A DNA stretch of 37,044 bases from Candidatus Brocadiia bacterium (GCA_013359215.1 JABWCH010000090.1:1-37044); one strand, 5' to 3'. Shown: positions 1 to 9,078, counted from the stretch's first letter. Made by a program: numbers and translations. Notes: generated by a model from the sequence alone, not told the origin.

Positions 1-21
1 AAAATGGTTTTGTATATTTCT

Positions 22-62
22 TTTCGTGATCTTCGTGTTTTTTGCTTCGCGTTCTTCGTGTT
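22..62. repeat. CACGAA-type intergenic repeat, copy 1
   Basis: Short irregular iterations of CTTCGTG/CACGAAG with one CTTCGCG variant. Related runs lie at 14873-14913 and 17118-17172, always between genes. No protein-coding potential is seen. Confidence 0.5.
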
Positions 63-100
63 AAAAATTTTAGGACATAAACTTTTGAACATTTGCCTAG

Positions 101-147
101 ATCAATATATTAATAGTTTTTTTACTAATACAAGTCGTTACATTATA
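101..147. repeat. Intergenic repeat, copy 1 (pair with 17300-17346)
   Basis: This stretch aligns imperfectly over about 47 nt with 17300-17346. Both share ATCAATAT, an AT-rich stretch, then ACAAGTCGT followed by an ATATA-like tail. Both lie just past CACGAA-type repeats. It overlaps the last codons of the RND permease gene (stop at 143-145). The function is unknown. Confidence 0.4.
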
Positions 148-3100
148 CTGCGTTCATTTTGAATTTTTCTACAAAAACAAGATAAACAAGGGGAATAAGA
201 ATAAGAGTGAGTAGAGTAGAACTTGCAAGGCCAAAAATCATTACGTATGCCATTCCTTCCCAGAGAGGCCCTCCTGATATTGCCAGAGGAATGAATCCTC
301 CGATTGTTGTAAGGGTTGTGATCATAATAGCTCTCATTCTTTGCTGCCCTGCGCATACCAGGCTTTTTTGCAGAGGATTGCCTTGCAGTACAGAGCTTTG
401 TATAAAGTCTATCAGAATAATAGCATTGTTCACAACAACGCCTCCCAGGGAAACAATACCTAAAATGGGCATAAAAGCAAGAGGCCATCCAGAAATCCAG
501 ATTCCAAACAATGCACCTATGAGTGACATAGGCAAAGTGAGCAGAATAATCAAGGGTTTGGCAAAAGAATTAAACTGGATTACCAAAGTGAGAAAAATTA
601 AAAAAAGCGATATCTGTAAAGCTCTGGCGACATTTTTTTGGGACGTGCTTGTTTCTTCGTTTTCTCCGCCTATCTCCCATAAATATCCAGGGGGAAAAGT
701 AATTTTTTCTTTTAGCACAGGCATTATCTGGCTAAGAATTTTGCTGCTCAGATATCCTGGTTCTAAAAAAGAATTGACTTCAATGGTGCGCAGCAAATTG
801 CGCCTCTGTATGGAAGCGAGCTTGAGCTTTAAATCGATTTTGGCAATCGCATTCAGTGGCACTTTGCCATTTTCTCCTTCCATATACAGGTAATCCAGAT
901 AATCGAGATTTTGCCTTTGCTCTGGCTTCACTCGCAAAACAACAGGGATCTGATGCCTGTCTTCCCGATAGGTAGTCATAGTAATGCCGCTAAAGTATCC
1001 ATATAATGCATTGGCAACAGCAATATTGCTTATACCAGCAAGATTCGCAGCATCCTGGTCTATGTCGATTGCCAATTGATAGGCTCGATTGCCCCAACTG
1101 TTATGGACATGCTCTGTGCCTGGAAGTTTTTCCAAATGCTTTTGCACTTCCTGTGCTAAAGAAAAAAGAACATCGGGATCATAACCTCGAATGCGGAGGC
1201 TAATAGGGGTTTTCACAGGAGGCCCCATGACTAAAGCCCTTACTATGATCCTTGCTCCAGCAATTTCTTTTGTCTTTGCATGAACCTCTTCCAAAAATGC
1301 CTCTGTATAATTTTTAGAGGTTGTGTTCACCATAATCTGCGTATAATGGGGTCGCGGCGGTTCTTCATCAATGGAAAGAAAAAATCTGGGGCCAAAATGT
1401 CCGACATAGCTTATAGAATTTTTAAACCTTTGCACTTTTTTCCCGCGAATTATGGTTTCCCCCTTTTCGAGCAGGATGTCTTCGACCTGTTGGGTGATCC
1501 TATATGTATGCTCTATGGAAGAGCCAGCAGGAAGTTCGACTTCAATCCAGAATTGGTCGCGCAAATCTTTGGGAAAAAATGCAGTTCCAATAAAGGGAAT
1601 CATGCCAAGGCTTGCCAGAAAGAGAATGCCCGAAATGGAAAACACACAAGCTTTGTGAGAAAAAGACCATTCCAGAACCAAAGCATACTTTCCTAAAATT
1701 CCCTGAGTTGAGATTTCTGGATGCTGTAGCTCTTGCTCAGAACAAGACAAGCCTTTTTTTTCTTCTAAAAATAAAAAACACATCACAGGTGTTACTGTCA
1801 TGGCAACAAAAAGGCTGATCGTAAGAGTAGAGGATACTACAATAGGGAGACTACGGATGTATTCTCCTGTCATATCAGGGATTAAAAGCATAGGTAAAAA
1901 AGCGGCTATGGTTGTCAAGGTAGATGTTAAAGCAGGAACAAAAAGTTCTTGCGCACCTCGCCAGCAAGCTTCTTTTTTAGGGATTCCCTTTTCCATAAGC
2001 CGCAGCACATTATCGCTAATTACCACAGCATTGTCAACAAGCATTCCTAAAGCGATGATTAAAGATGCAATAGAGCATTGTTCTAAGGCCACGTCAAACA
2101 AAGTCATTGACCCAATGGATACAATGATAGAAAGAGGAATTGCCGTTGCCATGATAATAGAAATTCGCACTCCGATTATAAGGATGGAAATGCCAACTAC
2201 AAGAGCAATGGCTTGCCAAAGATTATTCAAAAAATTGTTAATCGAGGAAGAAACCTGCCTGGGAATGTCGTTTACAATATCGATTTTTATGTCGGGTGGC
2301 AAAAGAGATTCGCAGGCTTGCTTGAGTTTGGCTCGTACAACTTTTCCCAACTCTACGACATTGTATCCTGGTCGCATGGTCATGCTAAGGATTAAACAAT
2401 CGCATTTTTTCCCCTCCATAGCGCAATCAGGAGAGACAAACCGACAGTATTTATCCTTTGGCTCTATATAACGCCTATCTATTTTCAAATTCAAATCACC
2501 TAAATGGATAGGCACGCCATTTTTGCTGGACACAACAACCGATTTGATATGCTCATGATTCAGAAATTCGCCAGAAGGCTTGATGCTATAGTTTAGATGA
2601 GATGTGGAAATATTTCCTCCAGGAGCAATGCTGTTGTGCTGTTGCAAAAGAGCAGTTAATTTTCTGGCATCTACAGACATTTGTCCCCATTCTCTAGCAT
2701 CTGTCTCAATATAAATCACTTCATTTTGCAGTCCATATTTGGAGATCTTGCCTACCATAGGTATTTCCTGGATGACATCCTCCAGTTCTTTGAGCATGTC
2801 ATCCATTTCTCTCATTGTATAGCGGTTTGCCTCTGGAATTTTGTTTTGACCAGGAAGAGGAGTCTGATACATAGCAAGAACAATAACCGCGACTTCTCCA
2901 AAATCTGTATTCAAATCGGGTTTCTGGCAGCCTTCAGGCAGAAAAGGCTCGACTGATTGTATTTTAGCGCGTACTCTGTTCCAGACTTCATGGGGATTTT
3001 TTACATTATCCAGAATCTTGACTGTAATAGAAGACACGCCTATGGATGTATTGGAAGTTATTTTTTCTATCTCCGAGACTTCTTTGATTGCGATTTCCAA

Positions 3101-3298
3101 GGGTCTTGTGACCAACTGCTCTACTTTTTCTACTTCAGCCCCTGGCCAGAATGTCGTCAAAAGAGATCCTCTGATGGTAATTGCTGGATCTTCTCTGCGA
3201 GAGATGGTAAAAAAAGCGGAAATACCCCACGCAAGGAGAATCAATACAAAGGCCAATGTGATGGGGCGTTTTTCCATTGCCAGCTTGCTGATGTTCAC
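143..3298 (-). CDS. RND efflux transporter, inner-membrane permease
   Basis: Proton-driven inner-membrane pump of the AcrB/HAE type, 1051 aa, the usual length for the family. The N-terminus (KRPITLAFVLILLAWG) is the first membrane helix. Two large periplasmic porter regions and two blocks of membrane helices follow. The TM4 motif reads GMLVDNAVVISDN (about residues 418-430), so the usual Asp-Asp pair is D422-N423, as in many HAE relatives. The TM10 motif GGVVVNNAIILIDF is present. The start is GTG at 3298; its GTGA overlaps the stop codon of the adaptor gene, so the two are translationally coupled. An unusual loop at residues 285-301 holds four cysteines (C285, C292, C299, C301). No TolC-like outer-membrane partner lies in the window. 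The substrate cannot be read from sequence. Confidence 0.95.
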   Translation of the reverse strand: MNISKLAMEKRPITLAFVLILLAWGISAFFTISRREDPAITIRGSLLTTFWPGAEVEKVEQLVTRPLEIAIKEVSEIEKITSNTSIGVSSITVKILDNVKNPHEVWNRVRAKIQSVEPFLPEGCQKPDLNTDFGEVAVIVLAMYQTPLPGQNKIPEANRYTMREMDDMLKELEDVIQEIPMVGKISKYGLQNEVIYIETDAREWGQMSVDARKLTALLQQHNSIAPGGNISTSHLNYSIKPSGEFLNHEHIKSVVVSSKNGVPIHLGDLNLKIDRRYIEPKDKYCRFVSPDCAMEGKKCDCLILSMTMRPGYNVVELGKVVRAKLKQACESLLPPDIKIDIVNDIPRQVSSSINNFLNNLWQAIALVVGISILIIGVRISIIMATAIPLSIIVSIGSMTLFDVALEQCSIASLIIALGMLVDNAVVISDNVLRLMEKGIPKKEACWRGAQELFVPALTSTLTTIAAFLPMLLIPDMTGEYIRSLPIVVSSTLTISLFVAMTVTPVMCFLFLEEKKGLSCSEQELQHPEISTQGILGKYALVLEWSFSHKACVFSISGILFLASLGMIPFIGTAFFPKDLRDQFWIEVELPAGSSIEHTYRITQQVEDILLEKGETIIRGKKVQRFKNSISYVGHFGPRFFLSIDEEPPRPHYTQIMVNTTSKNYTEAFLEEVHAKTKEIAGARIIVRALVMGPPVKTPISLRIRGYDPDVLFSLAQEVQKHLEKLPGTEHVHNSWGNRAYQLAIDIDQDAANLAGISNIAVANALYGYFSGITMTTYREDRHQIPVVLRVKPEQRQNLDYLDYLYMEGENGKVPLNAIAKIDLKLKLASIQRRNLLRTIEVNSFLEPGYLSSKILSQIMPVLKEKITFPPGYLWEIGGENEETSTSQKNVARALQISLFLIFLTLVIQFNSFAKPLIILLTLPMSLIGALFGIWISGWPLAFMPILGIVSLGGVVVNNAIILIDFIQSSVLQGNPLQKSLVCAGQQRMRAIMITTLTTIGGFIPLAISGGPLWEGMAYVMIFGLASSTLLTLILIPLVYLVFVEKFKMNAV

Positions 3299-5088
3299 AG
3301 TCCACGCTCCTGGATTTTGGAAGCAATTACGCTGTCTCCATCTTTAATATAATGCGATCCTAGTTCAATCAATTGCTTTTGCTCCAAATTTTCCTCGCAT
3401 AACACTCTATAAAGATCTCCAAACATTTCCTGGGGCTTTACATATATCTTTCTGGCTTTGCCATTTTCATGCACAAATATATGGTTTCCCTTACTGTCTT
3501 GGAGTATTGCTTTTGAAGGAATATAAATCCCAGTTGGTAAAGGTTTTAACTGAAATTCTACAAAAACCAGATCGCCTGGACGAATCATCCAGTCTTTGGG
3601 AATATACTCCAGCCATATTTCTTCTGACAAAGCAGGAAAATCTTTTCTTACTGTCAGCATAAAGGGCTTTAAATCCGATTCAGGCAGGACTTCTTGGTAT
3701 TCTTTGTTGGCAAAACTGCGGAATTCTTGCAGGGTTTTAAGCCTCACGCATTTTGCCTTAACCAGGGAATGCTGGATCTTTCCAGAATCCAGATGGATAT
3801 TCTCCAAGACCCAACAATAATAGCCTTTTTCATCTTTATCTATGCTTTTTGTCCAGACCATAAGCGAGCCTGAAGCCTTATCAGGATCTAAATTCCATAT
3901 AAGAGAAACATCATCTCTGGATAGAGAAGCCTTTTTTTCTATATTGGATAGATTCGGAGAAAGGCTTTGTCTTGGACTAATCTGCCTGTTGCGGATAACA
4001 CAGATGATGTTATAAGTACGAGTGGCTGGATCAGCACTCACAGACTTGGATTCAATCCAGCCCGATATGGGCGGCGTATTGTTTTTTTTCTCGCTTTCTA
4101 TTCTGTCATTCTGAGGAAGAAGTTGCAGGCTGACGCTATCCCCAGGCTGTAGCTGGCGTGCTGTTTCTGCATTTACAGCGACTTCGATTTTGATTGGATC
4201 CATCATGGTAAGCACAACAACAGGGCGTGAAGGATCAACCACAGCACCTTTTGTAACAAGTCTGGATGAAATTACACCTGAAAAAGGTGCTAAAAGTTTG
4301 CAATCTTGCTGGTTGCGCTTTGCGAGGAGCAACTGTGCATTGGCTCTTTCCACAGCAGACTTTGCTACTTCCAGTCGGGCTTTTTTATAAACTAACGCTG
4401 CCTGGGCTTTGGCTAGATCGGCTTTGGCAGAAGCGAGTTCTTTATCTTTTGTCTCCAGAGCTGCCTTTACCTGTTCATAAAAGGAATTAGCCGATTGTTC
4501 CTGGTTGTATGCTTGCTCATAGCTTTGCTTTGTGCCTACATTTTTTTCATACAAATCTTTAGCTCGCTTCTGTTCGCTTCTAGCAAGGTTCAGTTGTGCC
4601 TTTGCTCTTTGTTCTTCGCTGCGCAGGGTTTGGTCAATAGCGATTTGCAATGAAGCAACTTTGATTTCCGCGCTATTGATGTCTTGTGGTGCAAGATCTT
4701 GTATTTCAATTTCCATAGCTTTGACTTCTGCCTGGGCTGAAGCCATTTGGGCATGAGCTGCAATCACTTCTGCATCATATCGGCTACTGTCCAGCTCGGC
4801 TATTACTTCTCCTGTAAATTCCAAAGAACCTTCTTTGCTGTTGTGCGCTAAAATCTGCACTTCTGCATTTTCATCCAAAACATCTTTGACTCTCCCGCTC
4901 ACTTCAAAGGAAAGGCTTTGCATACGCCACGCTTTAGCAGAACCACTAATCATAAGGGATTTAGAAGGTTGCCTGGTTTGCAAAATAGAAAATTTAATAG
5001 GATATTTTAGTGAGTTGGTGTTTTTTTCGCTGCGGTCACATCCTATCAAAAATAAGATGCAAAGTATAGTAAAAAAGTATGTTTTCAT
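3295..5088 (-). CDS. RND periplasmic adaptor (HlyD/AcrA-type) lipoprotein
   Basis: Membrane-fusion protein that should link the downstream RND permease to an outer-membrane channel. The likely start is the ATG at 5088, giving 597 aa; a TTG at 5097 would add three residues ahead of the signal peptide. The N-terminus is a lipoprotein signal with lipobox LIGC, then C and an Asp/Arg-rich segment. A long Ala/Lys/Glu/Gln-rich coiled-coil hairpin covers about residues 100-260, followed by the lipoyl-like segment (LLAPFSGVISSRLVTKGAVV) and beta-barrel regions. It is much longer than the usual 350-420 aa, with extra sequence in the C-terminal half (about 340-500) that I cannot assign. The adaptor gene precedes the permease and shares a 4-nt overlap with it. 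Confidence 0.92.
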   Translation of the reverse strand: MKTYFFTILCILFLIGCDRSEKNTNSLKYPIKFSILQTRQPSKSLMISGSAKAWRMQSLSFEVSGRVKDVLDENAEVQILAHNSKEGSLEFTGEVIAELDSSRYDAEVIAAHAQMASAQAEVKAMEIEIQDLAPQDINSAEIKVASLQIAIDQTLRSEEQRAKAQLNLARSEQKRAKDLYEKNVGTKQSYEQAYNQEQSANSFYEQVKAALETKDKELASAKADLAKAQAALVYKKARLEVAKSAVERANAQLLLAKRNQQDCKLLAPFSGVISSRLVTKGAVVDPSRPVVVLTMMDPIKIEVAVNAETARQLQPGDSVSLQLLPQNDRIESEKKNNTPPISGWIESKSVSADPATRTYNIICVIRNRQISPRQSLSPNLSNIEKKASLSRDDVSLIWNLDPDKASGSLMVWTKSIDKDEKGYYCWVLENIHLDSGKIQHSLVKAKCVRLKTLQEFRSFANKEYQEVLPESDLKPFMLTVRKDFPALSEEIWLEYIPKDWMIRPGDLVFVEFQLKPLPTGIYIPSKAILQDSKGNHIFVHENGKARKIYVKPQEMFGDLYRVLCEENLEQKQLIELGSHYIKDGDSVIASKIQERGL

Positions 5089-5174
5089 ACAAAACAAAAA
5101 TATTTCTCCATATGGTTTCTTAAAGGATTTTTGAATTTTTAAGAATATTGTATTGTTAGAAGCATTTTTTTTGT

Positions 5175-5195
5175 ACCACTAGCAAAGCTAGTGGT
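5175..5195. repeat. Perfect 21-nt palindrome, 9-bp arms
   Basis: Arms ACCACTAGC and GCTAGTGGT are separated by AAA. It sits 25 nt beyond the stop of the PEP-CTERM gene on the minus strand. Read on that strand it is followed by A residues rather than T, so it is not a textbook intrinsic terminator. It could stabilise the mRNA end or be a protein-binding site. Confidence 0.5.
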
Positions 5196-5219
5196 TTATG
5201 AAGAATAATTAAAGGCAGC

Positions 5220-5873
5220 CTATCTACCGTTTTTTTTAAAGAAATAAGCCACAATACAGGCAAATGCTATGCTTAGAAAAGTAGAAGGTTCGGGAACAGT
5301 GGGGCCTGTAATGCTAAGAATAAGAGGCGTATTGCCCGCACCGTAGCCGCCATAAACCAGAAAATCAATGGTTGTTCCTAATGTGATTGTCTTGCTTATA
5401 TTAAAAGAACCAGAATCTGTTCCCTGCCAAAGCCAGGTAGAAGATTGTCGTACACCAACCTGCATAACCCCACTGTGGCCTGGTAAAAACTGGCCTACGA
5501 TGGTATATGCACCTTCTACTGGTGCTGTAAAACGCACTACGGAAGCCTGCTGTGAAGGGCCAGGATGCAAAGTAAGCTGACCAGGAGCAACACCGTATTG
5601 TGTAGATCCTGTGCTATTATAGGCCACGGATGGAGTGGAATCGACAGAAAGCCCAGGTGTATACCACTGTAGCCAAAAGGAAGACGCTGTATGGGTATAA
5701 AGACTAAATGTGTTTATGTCCAGATTGGATTGCATCCAACCATAAGACCAAACACCATTAGGATTGCCAGATAAATTGAAATCTGTCACAGCGTTATAAG
5801 TTACAGCAAAAACAAAATTTCCTAACAGAAAACAAACCAAAATACAAAAAGAATAGAACTGTGTTTTTTTCAT
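5220..5873 (-). CDS. PEP-CTERM sorting-domain protein
   Basis: Secreted protein of 217 aa. It has an N-terminal signal peptide (MKKTQFYSFCILVCFLLGNFVFA), a beta-rich aromatic-rich body of unknown function, and a classic PEP-CTERM tail: VPEPSTF, a hydrophobic helix and a basic end KKNGR. In this system an exosortase removes the tail and the protein goes to the envelope or exopolysaccharide; no exosortase gene is in the window. The ATG at 5873 has an AAAGGAAA ribosome site about 6 nt upstream. It starts only 25 nt after the YfcC-type carrier gene and is probably co-transcribed with it. Confidence 0.85.
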   Translation of the reverse strand: MKKTQFYSFCILVCFLLGNFVFAVTYNAVTDFNLSGNPNGVWSYGWMQSNLDINTFSLYTHTASSFWLQWYTPGLSVDSTPSVAYNSTGSTQYGVAPGQLTLHPGPSQQASVVRFTAPVEGAYTIVGQFLPGHSGVMQVGVRQSSTWLWQGTDSGSFNISKTITLGTTIDFLVYGGYGAGNTPLILSITGPTVPEPSTFLSIAFACIVAYFFKKNGR

Positions 5874-5898
5874 GATGCTTTCCTTTCTATGGGGAAAA

Positions 5899-7323
5899 TC
5901 AAAATGGCCCGTACTTTATGGCTTGGGCTATCATAACTAAAAAGATAGACACTATCATCAATATTGCAAACAAAGGTGCAAAAAATTTCATCCATTTAGT
6001 ATAAGATATTCCTGCTATAGACAATAGTGCAACAAAACTTCCATTTGTAGGGTATACGAAATTGGTAAGGCTATCGGCAATCTGTGAAGCATAGCAGGCA
6101 ACTTGCCTTGTGATTCCTCCCATATCAGCGAGGGGAATCAAGATGGGCATGGTGATTGTTGCCTGTCCACTGCCAGAAGGGATTAAAAAATTAATCAATC
6201 CTTGTGTTAAAAAAATAGAAGTGGATGTAAGATAAACATTTGTGCCAGTAAAAAATCGAGAAAGGAAATGAATAATCGTATCAATAACTAAAGTCTGTTC
6301 CATAACGAATAAGATGGCGCGAGCGAAAAAAATTACAAGCCCTGCCAGCAGCAAATCCTTCATGCCATCCGCAAACATATAGCAAATTTCATTCAGGCTA
6401 GAGCCATTTGCAAAACCTACTATAAAGGCCATAGCAACAAACACTGCCGACATTTCAGCAAAAGAAAAATTTTTTTCTATTGTGCCATAGATCAAAAAGA
6501 TAAAAATGCATATAAAAGCAATTCCTGCTCTGATTAAAGGAATAGTGAAAGCAATGTTTTTATCCGTACTGTCTAGTTTGGTGTATTCAGAATTTACATC
6601 TTTTAAAATGGATTTTGATGGATCATTCTTCACTTTTTTAGCATATATCAGAATGTATATCAAGCAAATAACAAGATAAATTCCCGTGGTTATTGCTCTA
6701 TACCACATTCCTGAATAGATAGGCAGTTCTGCTATCTGGTGCGATATAGCCGTAAAAAAAGGATTGGCAAGGGCCGCGGCAGAAGAAACACAAGCTGACA
6801 GCATAATCAAGGCTGAACCAACCATGACATCATATCCAAGGCTTAAACAAAGAGGAATGATAAAAGGAACAATAACCATGCTAAGTTCCCACATGCCAGT
6901 AAAGGATACAATAAAGCTAAACAGAGTCATGATAAGAATCGCTAAAGGGAGAAAACCAATGTTTTTTTCTTTGATTTTTTTTGCAAGAACAGCAATAGTG
7001 GTTTCCATCAAGCCAATTCGCTTCACCACACCAAAAGCTCCACCTACAAATAAAACCATGCCGATTAAACCCCAAGCTTTCCCAAAACCATGATAAAAAG
7101 ATAAAAAGAAATCAGAAATACCAGCATATTTTTTATCTACGATTTTATAGCTTTCTGGATTCACTATAGTTCTTCCTTTGACCACTTCCCTTGTGTATTC
7201 TCCGCTTGGAATAAAATTAGCAGCAATAGTAGCAATCACAAGGATAAGGATCAAGGCTAAAAAAGGATGCGCAGGCATAGATTTGTTTTGGTTTTGTGTT
7301 TTTTCCATTTTATACTCATTCAT
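5899..7323 (-). CDS. YfcC-family (C4-dicarboxylate/anaerobic carrier-like) membrane transporter
   Basis: Polytopic membrane protein of 474 aa, with the usual length and layout of the YfcC/DcuC-related ion-transporter superfamily. The N-terminal PAHPFLALILILVIATIAANFIPSGEY segment (a membrane helix then PSGEY) is typical, as are GLIGMVLFVGGAFGVVKRIG and the C-terminal SGSGQATITMPILIPLAD stretch. It probably moves an organic acid, amino acid or peptide with cations; the substrate is not readable. The first ATG is at 7323; a second in-frame ATG at 7308 is possible and neither has a clear Shine-Dalgarno. A TATAAT promoter block lies immediately upstream and is repeated elsewhere in the window. 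Confidence 0.85.
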   Translation of the reverse strand: MNEYKMEKTQNQNKSMPAHPFLALILILVIATIAANFIPSGEYTREVVKGRTIVNPESYKIVDKKYAGISDFFLSFYHGFGKAWGLIGMVLFVGGAFGVVKRIGLMETTIAVLAKKIKEKNIGFLPLAILIMTLFSFIVSFTGMWELSMVIVPFIIPLCLSLGYDVMVGSALIMLSACVSSAAALANPFFTAISHQIAELPIYSGMWYRAITTGIYLVICLIYILIYAKKVKNDPSKSILKDVNSEYTKLDSTDKNIAFTIPLIRAGIAFICIFIFLIYGTIEKNFSFAEMSAVFVAMAFIVGFANGSSLNEICYMFADGMKDLLLAGLVIFFARAILFVMEQTLVIDTIIHFLSRFFTGTNVYLTSTSIFLTQGLINFLIPSGSGQATITMPILIPLADMGGITRQVACYASQIADSLTNFVYPTNGSFVALLSIAGISYTKWMKFFAPLFAILMIVSIFLVMIAQAIKYGPF

Positions 7324-7329
7324 TGTAAT

Positions 7330-7354
7330 TTGCTGTATAGGAAATTATAGTTTT
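7330..7354 (-). promoter_or_regulatory. Promoter block shared with 27265-27289 (copy 1)
   Basis: This 25-nt block is identical, on the opposite strand, to 27265-27289. It contains a perfect TATAAT about 20 nt upstream of the YfcC-type gene, implying a very short leader. Upstream sequence is also similar between the two sites (GACGATAACGATTA here, GACGATTACGATTA there). A promoter is inferred from the -10 match and the conservation. Confidence 0.5.
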
Positions 7355-7432
7355 TTCTTAATCGTTATCGTCCTCTTTCTCTTTATCAATGCTTATACGC
7401 TTGCTACCTGAAGTTTAATACAAGCCGCGCTG

Positions 7433-8845
7433 TCATTGTAGAGAATTGACGAAATAAAACTCAAGGCTCAACACTAAACAAGCGAAGAAAATAACCAAAG
7501 GCATAATCAAAAAGCCATATTTAGCAAATTGTTTATAGGCAATGACGATTCCTTTGTCTTTTAGGATGCTGCTCCACATAATTCCTGCCAATGCTCCGAT
7601 CAAGGTAAGGTTGTTTCCTAAATTGCTTCCTAAGATCAGTGCAAACATGCTGGCCTTTTGGAGGATAGGCGCGTCTACGACAAAAGAAGGGCTTTGCGTA
7701 ATTTGGGTAAACAGAATGGTCATGGGCTGGTTGTTCATTAAGTTAGACACAAAAGAAGACAAATAGCCCATCAGAAAAACGCTGCTGAAAATGTCTACAG
7801 AGAGGGCGGAAATCATCGAGGCAAAACGGTCTACCCATCCATAGAAGCAAAGAGATTCTACCATAATGAACATCCCCAGAACAAAAGGAATGATCTTCCA
7901 TGGCATACGACCCAAAACCGATATAAAAGTTGCAAAGGATGGGATAGATCTTTTCTGGAAAGCAGTGTATGTATCTTTAGTAAGATCCCTGGCCATCATG
8001 ACAATACAGCTTCCCAGACATATCTTCCATATATCCCATTCCAGCCAGTGGGAAAGGCTTAGAAAAACCAAACAAAGCCCAAGACAAATCACAGAAAAAA
8101 TAGCACCTTTTTTGTCTTTCAAGGCAGACTCAGGAGAAATCTCTGGTGTTTGTATAGTTTCAGGAATCTGCTTATAGAAAACAACCCATAAAAGCCCAAG
8201 GCATGTTGATCCAGCGACTAAAGTTGGCAGAATCATCCATGCAGAATATTCCAGGAAAGACAGCCTATATGCCTGTGCAACAATGATATTGGTAGGATCT
8301 CCAATATACAGTGCTGTACTCCAGATATTGGCAGCAAAAAATTGCCCTATAAGATAAGGCAAAGGGTTTGTTTTCGTATACCTTGTAAAATAGCAAATCA
8401 AAGGGGTGAGCGTCAATGTTACAATATCATTTGATGTAAACATAGTTAAAACGCTGCTTAATATAAAAAAGTATAAAAAAAGTTTTCTTCCTGAGTTACC
8501 AGCAGCCTTTGTTGTGTATAATGCAAGATAAGCGAACAACCCTGTTATGTCCATAGAAATACAGACATAAGCTAAAGCATTGAATAGTATAATGATAGCA
8601 TAAGGTTTTATGTTTTCATTTCCTATAATGCCTTTAAAAAGAATTTTTTCTTCTATTGCTCCACTAAAATACAAAATCGCAACCCCAATTAAAGGAGCAA
8701 CGCCATAGTCCAGGGTAAAAAATACTTTAGTGAAAGGAATCCTGAATTTAGGTTGTTCAATCACCAAATAAATGACAAAAGCAAAGACAAAAAGTGGTAA
8801 AATACTCATATAAATTGGTGTAGCTATGAAGCTACCTGTCTCCAA
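7433..8845 (-). CDS. ArsB/SLC13-type (ion transporter superfamily) permease
   Basis: Polytopic membrane protein of up to 470 aa with at least ten hydrophobic helices. The re-entrant motifs of the ArsB/CitM/NhaD-like superfamily are clear: FTSNDIVTLTLTPLICYF in the first half, GDPTNIIVAQ next, and NNQPMTILFTQI followed by LGSNLGNNLTLIGALAG in the second half. Known relatives move arsenite, citrate or other anions, or exchange Na+ for H+. No arsenic regulator or reductase is adjacent, so arsenite export is not claimed. The 8845 start is a TTG; the ATG at 8809 is an alternative that begins directly at the first helix. Neither has a good ribosome site. Confidence 0.85.
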   Translation of the reverse strand: METGSFIATPIYMSILPLFVFAFVIYLVIEQPKFRIPFTKVFFTLDYGVAPLIGVAILYFSGAIEEKILFKGIIGNENIKPYAIIILFNALAYVCISMDITGLFAYLALYTTKAAGNSGRKLFLYFFILSSVLTMFTSNDIVTLTLTPLICYFTRYTKTNPLPYLIGQFFAANIWSTALYIGDPTNIIVAQAYRLSFLEYSAWMILPTLVAGSTCLGLLWVVFYKQIPETIQTPEISPESALKDKKGAIFSVICLGLCLVFLSLSHWLEWDIWKICLGSCIVMMARDLTKDTYTAFQKRSIPSFATFISVLGRMPWKIIPFVLGMFIMVESLCFYGWVDRFASMISALSVDIFSSVFLMGYLSSFVSNLMNNQPMTILFTQITQSPSFVVDAPILQKASMFALILGSNLGNNLTLIGALAGIMWSSILKDKGIVIAYKQFAKYGFLIMPLVIFFACLVLSLEFYFVNSLQ

Positions 8846-8893
8846 AAAAAGTAATGGTGTTTAGCTGTTAGCGAGGATTAAGTAATAAGTAAT

Positions 8894-9047
8894 AGGAGTT
8901 ACGCAAAGAGATTTTTATTTGGGGGAAAATTTTTGTAAAAATTTTCCCCCAAACCCCCTTTAAAAACTTTTATATTTTTATTTTTAATCACTCGCAAGAT
9001 AGATATATATTGTATTTCAATATGTTAAGAATACCTGCGTAACTCCT
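8894..9047. mobile_element. MITE-like element, complete copy with TIRs and 9-bp target duplication
   Basis: A 154-bp non-coding element. Its ends are perfect 12-bp inverted repeats, AGGAGTTACGCA (8894-8905) and TGCGTAACTCCT (9036-9047). It is flanked on both sides by the same 9 bp, ATAAGTAAT (8885-8893 and 9048-9056), the signature of transposition. Inside is a perfect 17-bp inverted repeat with a 2-nt loop (8918-8934 and 8937-8953) built of T3G5A4T5 and its complement. There is no ORF for a transposase, so it would need one in trans. Partial or diverged relatives occur at 32899-32962, 35167-35257 and 36947-37044. Confidence 0.85.
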
Positions 9048-9078
9048 ATAAGTAATTTCCCCTCAACTTGTGCAGGCT

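Noticed and set aside
207..893. 228-aa plus-strand frame opposite the RND permease
   Set aside because: Antisense shadow of a strongly supported family member; its sequence has no recognisable domain.
5175..5195. Intrinsic terminator for the PEP-CTERM gene
   Set aside because: Read on the gene's strand the palindrome is followed by A residues, not T; kept only as a palindrome.
7433..8845. Arsenical resistance determinant
   Set aside because: The fold matches ArsB-like permeases, but no arsR, arsC or arsA gene is adjacent and superfamily relatives move other ions.
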